This document shows positions 43,412 to 47,636 of a stretch of DNA of 47,636 nt, piece by piece. Position 1 is the stretch's first letter; every line of letters begins with the position of its first letter. The notes under the pieces were generated by a model that worked only from the letters and a program-made list of their open reading frames with translations, was not told where the DNA came from and did not search any database. This DNA comes from Massilia sp. ST3 (GTDB lineage: Bacteria > Pseudomonadota > Gammaproteobacteria > Burkholderiales > Burkholderiaceae_D), in assembly GCF_018119405.1 (NCBI RefSeq), contig NZ_JAGPWC010000036.1:1-47636 (forward strand), read 5' to 3'. The position numbers and the translations under genes are program-made.

Positions 43412-44279
43412 TGCGTTTGTCGATCGTATTCTTGAGCCAGTCCGAGAAGCTGCCGGACGGCGCGGCGCCCGTGGCGGCCACGGCGGCGTCGCCTTCCACG
43501 CCGGCCTGGCGCGGCATGGTGGCCAACGCGTTGATGCGGCCGGGCGAGGCGCCGACCACGATCCACTGGTCGCCCACCTCGACCACCATGATGCGCTCGC
43601 GTCCGCCGAGGTTGAGCGAGCCGACCATGCGCAGGTTGCTGTTGGCGCCGCCCATCATCTTGGGCGCGAAGCGCTTCAGGAACCAGGCCAGGCCGGCCAG
43701 CACGGCCAGCACCAGGACCAGGGCCAGGATGGTCTGCATCAGGCTGCCGGCGGCGGGGCTGCTGGGCGAACCCGGCAGGGCGGCGCGCGGGGTCCGCTCG
43801 GCCGGCGCCGGCGCGGGCGCGACGATGGGAGCTTGAGGCGTCACACCGGCGGGCGCCTGGGCGCCGTCGGCCGGCAGCGGCGCCGGGACGGGGGGGGTGT
43901 TGGCCGGGGAAACCGATGGGGCCGGGCGCGCGGGAGCCGGGACACGGCCAGTGGTGGTTTCGCCGGCGCGGCGCGGGGTGGTGGCCGGTTCCTGGGCGGC
44001 AGGGGCGGGAGCAGCCGCCTCGGGAACCGAAGCCGGCGCCGGCACGGGCGCAGGCGCGGTTTGCTGGACGGCGGGCGCGGCTTGCTCAGCCGGCAGTGGA
44101 GCTGCGCAGGCGGCCAGGGGGGCAAACAGCAACGCCGCCGCAAAAACACGTAGGGTTGGCGGCTTTGCCGCCGACGCGGTCAACACAAGTGTGCCGGACG
44201 TGCCGGCTGTGGTTGAACGCGTCGGCAGCGAAGCTGCCAACCCTACGATGTCGGTTACCGCGACGTTGCGCTTTGTCAT
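43401..44279 (-). CDS. fliO: Flagellar protein FliO with a REPIN translated in its N-terminus
   Basis: FliO helps assemble the FliP ring. The ATG at 44279 overlaps the fliN stop (ATGA), the expected coupling. Residues 1-11 ([11 protein letters not shown]) are followed by about 33 residues that are the in-frame reading of a REPIN (44150-44246), then a hydrophobic segment ([17 protein letters not shown], about 45-61) that looks like the original signal or lipoprotein signal (LAAC). A Pro/Ala-rich region precedes the conserved membrane helix (about 185-210, [20 protein letters not shown]) and the FliO domain with [23 protein letters not shown] at codon 32 is a possible internal start. Confidence 0.9.
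   Translation of the reverse strand: MTKRNVAVTDIVGLAASLPTRSTTAGTSGTLVLTASAAKPPTLRVFAAALLFAPLAACAAPLPAEQAAPAVQQTAPAPVPAPASVPEAAAPAPAAQEPATTPRRAGETTTGRVPAPARPAPSVSPANTPPVPAPLPADGAQAPAGVTPQAPIVAPAPAPAERTPRAALPGSPSSPAAGSLMQTILALVLVLAVLAGLAWFLKRFAPKMMGGANSNLRMVGSLNLGGRERIMVVEVGDQWIVVGASPGRINALATMPRQAGVEGDAAVAATGAAPSGSFSDWLKNTIDKRNAK
44150..44246. repeat. REPIN inside the 5' coding region of fliO
   Basis: A REP headed GTAG (44150-44178) and an inverted REP ending CTAC (44217-44246) flank about 38 nt. Both arms have the GGCGGC/GCCGCC-type stem seen in the other elements. The whole unit lies between the fliO start codon and its hydrophobic signal segment. Confidence 0.85.
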
Positions 44280-44758
44280 TTATTCAGTTTTCGTATCCGT
44301 TCCGATGGCGTGATGATATCAGTGAGTCGGATACCGAACTTGTCGTTCACGACCACGACCTCGCCCTGCGCGATCAGGCAGCCGTTGACCAGCACGTCCA
44401 TCGGCTCGCCGGCCAGGCCGTCCAGCTCGACCACCGAGCCCTGCGCCAGCTGCAGCAGGTTCTTGATGGCGATCTTGGTGCGGCCCAGTTCCACCGTCAG
44501 CTGGACCGGGATGTCGAGGATGAAGTCGATGTCGTTCGGGGTCTCGTTGCGCGCGCCCTTGTTCGAGAAATCCTTGAACACGGCGGCAGCCGGCGGCGCG
44601 GCGGCGGCGGCCTGCTGCTGGCGCTCGAGCGCCGCCGCCTCGGCCGCGGCCTGCTCGGCAATCGCCGCGCCCCAATCGTCGTCGAGGCCGCTCTGGTCGT
44701 CCTGGGTGTCAGACATGTGGTTCTCCTGGTTTGCTTGCGGCCGGCTGCGCCTGGCCAA
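44276..44758 (-). CDS. fliN: Flagellar C-ring protein FliN
   Basis: FliN forms the base of the rotor C-ring. The 160 residues have a long Ala/Glu/Gln-rich N-terminal extension (about 10-60), then the SpoA-type domain with IDFILDIPVQLTVELGRTKI and VELDGLAGEPMDVLVNGCLI. It lies 9 nt after fliM and overlaps fliO by 4 nt. Confidence 0.96.
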   Translation of the reverse strand: MARRSRPQANQENHMSDTQDDQSGLDDDWGAAIAEQAAAEAAALERQQQAAAAAPPAAAVFKDFSNKGARNETPNDIDFILDIPVQLTVELGRTKIAIKNLLQLAQGSVVELDGLAGEPMDVLVNGCLIAQGEVVVVNDKFGIRLTDIITPSERIRKLNK

Positions 44759-44767
44759 TTCTATGGG

Positions 44768-45751
44768 TTATTTGCTGAACGTGTCGCTATTGGCGAGCAG
44801 CTTCTCGACCTTCAGCGCGTACTGGCCGTTGTGCACGCCGTAGCTGCAATCCATCACGGGCACGCCGTCCACCGTGGCCTGCAGGGTTTCCGGCACGCTG
44901 AGCGGGATGACGTCGCCCACCTTCATGTTCAGGATCTCGTCGAAGTTCGCCTTGCCGTGGCCCAGCACGGCCACCAGCTCGACCTCGGCCACTTGGATCT
45001 GCTGGGTCATCAGGCGCACCCAGCGCTTGTCGACTTCCAGGGCCTCGCCCTGCAGGCTCGAGGTCAGCGCGTCGCGGATCGGCTCGATCATCGAGTAGGG
45101 CATGCAGAAGTGGATCTGGCCCGACACCGAGCCCAGCTCGATCGTGAAGGTGCAGGACACCACGACCTCGTTCGGGGTCGCGATGTTGGCGAACTGGGTG
45201 TTCATCTCGGAACGGATGTACTCGAACTCGACCGGGTACACCGGCTCCCAGGACTTGGCATAGGCCTCGAACACGATGTCGAGGATGCGCATGATGATGC
45301 GCTGCTCGGTCTGGGTAAAGTCGCGGCCTTCCACGCGGGTGTGGAAGCGGCCGTCGCCGCCGAACAGGTTGTCCACCAGCAGGAATACCAGGCCCGGATC
45401 GAAGACCATCAGCGCGGTGCCGCGCAGGGGCTTCATGTGGATCAGGTTCAGGTTGGTAGGAACCACCAGGTTGCGGATGAATTCGCTGTACTTCGAGACC
45501 CGCACCGAGCCCACCGAGACCTCGGCGCTGCGGCGCAGGAAGTTGAACAGGCCGACCCGCAGATACCTGGCGAAACGCTCGTTGATGATCTCGAGCGTCG
45601 GCATGCGGCCGCGGACGATCCGCTCCTGCGTTGCCAGGTTATAGGTGCGTACCCCCGAGGTGTCTTCAGGCGTCGCAATGTCGTCCTGATCGCCGTTGAC
45701 CCCTTTTAAGAGGGCATCGACTTCTTCCTGTGAGAGGAAATTATCGGCCAT
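44768..45751 (-). CDS. fliM: Flagellar switch protein FliM
   Basis: FliM binds phosphorylated CheY and sets rotation direction. The N-terminal CheY-binding peptide is clear (MADNFLSQEEVDALLKGV). The middle domain has HMKPLRGTALMVFDPGLVF and the C-terminal SpoA domain ends DCSYGVHNGQYALKVEKLL. The 327 residues are normal. Confidence 0.97.
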   Translation of the reverse strand: MADNFLSQEEVDALLKGVNGDQDDIATPEDTSGVRTYNLATQERIVRGRMPTLEIINERFARYLRVGLFNFLRRSAEVSVGSVRVSKYSEFIRNLVVPTNLNLIHMKPLRGTALMVFDPGLVFLLVDNLFGGDGRFHTRVEGRDFTQTEQRIIMRILDIVFEAYAKSWEPVYPVEFEYIRSEMNTQFANIATPNEVVVSCTFTIELGSVSGQIHFCMPYSMIEPIRDALTSSLQGEALEVDKRWVRLMTQQIQVAEVELVAVLGHGKANFDEILNMKVGDVIPLSVPETLQATVDGVPVMDCSYGVHNGQYALKVEKLLANSDTFSK

Positions 45752-45771
45752 GGTGCTTCTTTATCGATGAC

Positions 45772-46305
45772 TTACTGAATAATGAATGAGGTAAACAATA
45801 CGTCGGTCACTTCCTGTTCGTCGCCGTCCTTCTCGAAGGGCTCCTTGACGGCGGCCTGGATCTCGGCCGCCAGCTGCTGCTTGCCCTCGACGGTGCTGAT
45901 CTCGGAGGCCTTCTTGCCGGACAGGAGCAGCAGCACGCGGTTGCGCACCACGGCCATGTTGTCCTTGACCAGCTGGACCTGTTCCGGACCCGCGATCTGC
46001 AAGGTGAACTGTACCTGCAAATACTGTTCGCCGTTTTCCGGCTGCAGGTTGACGGTGAAGGCCTCGACCGGCACGTACTCGGCCTTGACGTCGTCGTCCT
46101 TCTTTTTCTTCTTCTTGTGTTCCTTGGCCGGCGCTTCCTCGGCATGCGCGCCGGACTGGCTGAAATACCAGCCGCCACCCGCGCCCGCGCCGAGCACCAG
46201 GACCGCCGCGGCGATCATGATCATCAGCTTCTTCTTCGAGCCCGCCGGGGCCGCATCTGCCGCATCCGCTTTCGGATCGGCCTTCGCTTTGGGATTCGCT
46301 TTCAA
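45772..46305 (-). CDS. fliL: Flagellar basal-body protein FliL
   Basis: FliL surrounds the stator and supports torque. The start is TTG 46305 (AGGT upstream). The 177 residues have a Lys/Ala-rich cytoplasmic N-terminus, a single membrane helix (about 24-46, KLMIMIAAAVLVLGAGAGGG), a Lys/Glu-rich linker and the periplasmic domain (about 75-177) ending VTDVLFTSFIIQ. It appears to open the fliLMNOPQR run; a 295-nt gap separates it from fliK. Confidence 0.93.
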   Translation of the reverse strand: MKANPKAKADPKADAADAAPAGSKKKLMIMIAAAVLVLGAGAGGGWYFSQSGAHAEEAPAKEHKKKKKKDDDVKAEYVPVEAFTVNLQPENGEQYLQVQFTLQIAGPEQVQLVKDNMAVVRNRVLLLLSGKKASEISTVEGKQQLAAEIQAAVKEPFEKDGDEQEVTDVLFTSFIIQ

Positions 46306-46488
46306 GATTACCTGCTACCTATGGATGGTGAACGACATTATGGCATTGTCGCGGATAGATGCGCCTGGGCAAGCCTCGAAAAGAGGGCGGAAGAGGCGGC
46401 ATTCTCCAGGATTGTTGTGCGCGCGTGATGACGAATTAGAAAAAAGCTGCACATTGTAGGTGTTCGATATTCAGTTCGCCAATGCACG

Positions 46489-46570
46489 TCGCTCCGGCGA
46501 AGGCCGGAGCCCAAGTTCTGCGTATGCTGTCGAAACGCTCAACTTAGGCTCCGGCCTTCGCCGGAGCGAC
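46489..46570. repeat. 30-bp inverted repeat between fliK and fliL
   Basis: Left arm (46489-46518) and right arm (46541-46570) are reverse complements with one mismatch; each arm itself contains a CTCCGGC-GAAG-GCCGGAG hairpin. The unit resembles the widespread dispersed palindromes of type GTC-xTTCCCGCGAAGGCGGGAA, and is not of the GTAG type. The rest of the 295-nt gap has no recognisable promoter. Confidence 0.75.
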
Positions 46571-46600
46571 GACGATCTTGCTGCCAACTCAATGAATCGA

Positions 46601-47636
46601 TCAGGCGAAGGTATCGACCATCCCCCGCTCGCCCAGCGCCACGGTGCGGGCCGCGCGCGGTGCGCTCTCGACAGTATCGCCGCCACTGCCGTTCAGGCCG
46701 CCCGCGCCGCCGCTGCCGCGGCGTTCGCCATCCTGCGAGGCCTGGCGCTGGTCGGGCGTGCCGGCGTCGACCGTCGCATTACCCAGCGCGATGCCGCTTT
46801 CGCTCATCATCTCGCGCAGGCGCGGGATCGCGTTTTCCAGGGCCTGGCGCACCTCCAGCTGGTTCGAGGAGAACTGCACGCTGGCCTGGTCGTTGCTCAC
46901 GTTCAGCACCACCTGCACCGGGCCGAGATCCGGCGGGTTGAGGGTCAGGGTGGCGGCCTGTTCCTTGCCGACCATGTAGACGATGCGCTGGCTGACCTGG
47001 TTGTCCCAGCCCTGGCTGCCCACGCGGGCCGGGATACGGTCGGCCGGCACGGCGCCAGGCTGCACCGCTTCCAGCTTGGCCGCCTGGGCCTGCAGCTGGG
47101 TGACGCTCGGCGCCGGCGCTTCGGCGGCGGCCGCGCTTTGCTGGGTCGCTTCGCGCAGTTGGGCCTGGAACTGGGCGGCCTCCGGCTTGGCCTGGGCAGC
47201 GGCGGGTTGCGAAGCCGCGTCCTGGGTCGTGCGCAGCTCGGCCGGCGCGCGTTCGAGGCCGGTCGGCAGGGTGATGCCGCCCGATGCGGCTTCCTGCGTC
47301 AGGGCTTCGCCTTCGGCCGGCACGGCGGCCGCGAGGCCGTCCTGGGCCTTGATCTGCTGGAAGGCCGCCTGCAGTGCGGCGTCCGCACCCTCGGCCGCCA
47401 CCGGCTGGGCCGCCGGCGTGGCTGCCGCAGGCTGGGCCAGGCTGGCCATGAAGGCTAGCATGTCGGTGACGGGCGTGGTGGCCGCTTCGGCGGCGGCGCT
47501 GGCCGCGGCCGCGTCCTTGCCTTCCTCGCTGACTTCCGTAGCCTCGGCTTGCGCGGTCTTGGCGGCGGGCGCCTCGTCCTTGGGCGCGGCGGCCTGGGTT
47601 GGCCTGGCCGGTTCGCGCTGTGCGGTACGCTGGGCT
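46601..47636 (-). CDS. fliK: Hook-length control protein FliK, C-terminal part (runs off the window)
   Basis: FliK measures hook length and triggers the FlhB switch. The reading frame is open to the window edge, at least 345 codons. The upstream part is Ala/Gln/Pro/Glu-rich, typical for the disordered ruler region. The conserved C-terminal Flg_hook domain (last ~100 residues) carries LTLNPPDLGPVQVVLNVSND and RQALENAIPRLREMMSESGI. The N-terminus lies outside the window. Confidence 0.95.
   Translation of the reverse strand, partial: AQRTAQREPARPTQAAAPKDEAPAAKTAQAEATEVSEEGKDAAAASAAAEAATTPVTDMLAFMASLAQPAAATPAAQPVAAEGADAALQAAFQQIKAQDGLAAAVPAEGEALTQEAASGGITLPTGLERAPAELRTTQDAASQPAAAQAKPEAAQFQAQLREATQQSAAAAEAPAPSVTQLQAQAAKLEAVQPGAVPADRIPARVGSQGWDNQVSQRIVYMVGKEQAATLTLNPPDLGPVQVVLNVSNDQASVQFSSNQLEVRQALENAIPRLREMMSESGIALGNATVDAGTPDQRQASQDGERRGSGGAGGLNGSGGDTVESAPRAARTVALGERGMVDTFA

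Overview
The window is high-GC, densely packed DNA that I read as a beta-proteobacterium of the Oxalobacteraceae, most like Massilia. That placement rests on gene content and protein style from memory, not on a search. The backbone is flagellar: flhB-flhA, flhF-flhG-fliA-motC-motD, flgN-flgM-flgA facing flgBCDEFGHIJ and flgKL, and a reverse-strand fliL-M-N-O-P-Q-R run behind a truncated fliK. The flhF-flhG-fliA-motC-motD order resembles the polar-flagellum loci of Pseudomonas and its relatives.

Layout. 1-1883: start of an unknown reverse-strand coiled-coil protein and a MraY/WecA-type glycosyl-1-phosphate transferase. 2126-10724: export gate proteins, placement/number regulators, sigma-28 and a second-type stator pair. 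10818-25283: an accessory island with a secreted single-domain protein, two M35-type zinc endopeptidases sharing that domain, a globin-coupled GGDEF-EAL protein, a hybrid histidine kinase, a secreted papain-like peptidase with a secreted partner behind a tandem glycine riboswitch, and several small membrane or hypothetical genes. 25323-26873: HtpX and a small secreted protein. 26995-39624: the flg cluster. 39656-41402: three non-flagellar genes (unknown, YvbH-like PH domain, GST-like). 41479-47636: fliR back to fliK.

How it works together. FlhA/FlhB/FliO/P/Q/R form the export gate, FliM/N the C-ring, FlgB/C/F/G/J the rod and its cap/muramidase, FlgH/I/A the L and P rings, FlgE/D/K/L the hook and junction, and FlgN/FlgM/FliA the late-gene checkpoint. 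The reverse strand before flgM carries an exact sigma-28 promoter (TAAAGTTT-N11-GCCGATAA), and a close match precedes flgK, so FliA in this window probably feeds back on flgM and drives flgKL.

Most notable signals: (1) a tandem glycine riboswitch whose only downstream genes are a secreted protein and a secreted cysteine peptidase rather than glycine-cleavage genes; (2) GTAG-type REP/REPIN elements at seven or more places, one translated inside the 5' end of fliO, one 3 nt from the fliR start and one providing the stop codon of a secreted protein gene; (3) a long intercistronic hairpin that buries the flgG ribosome binding site; (4) an FlhG whose Walker A motif is lost; (5) a stand-alone copy of the M35 N-terminal domain next to two M35 peptidases. 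No tRNA, rRNA, CRISPR array, transposase or phage gene was seen.
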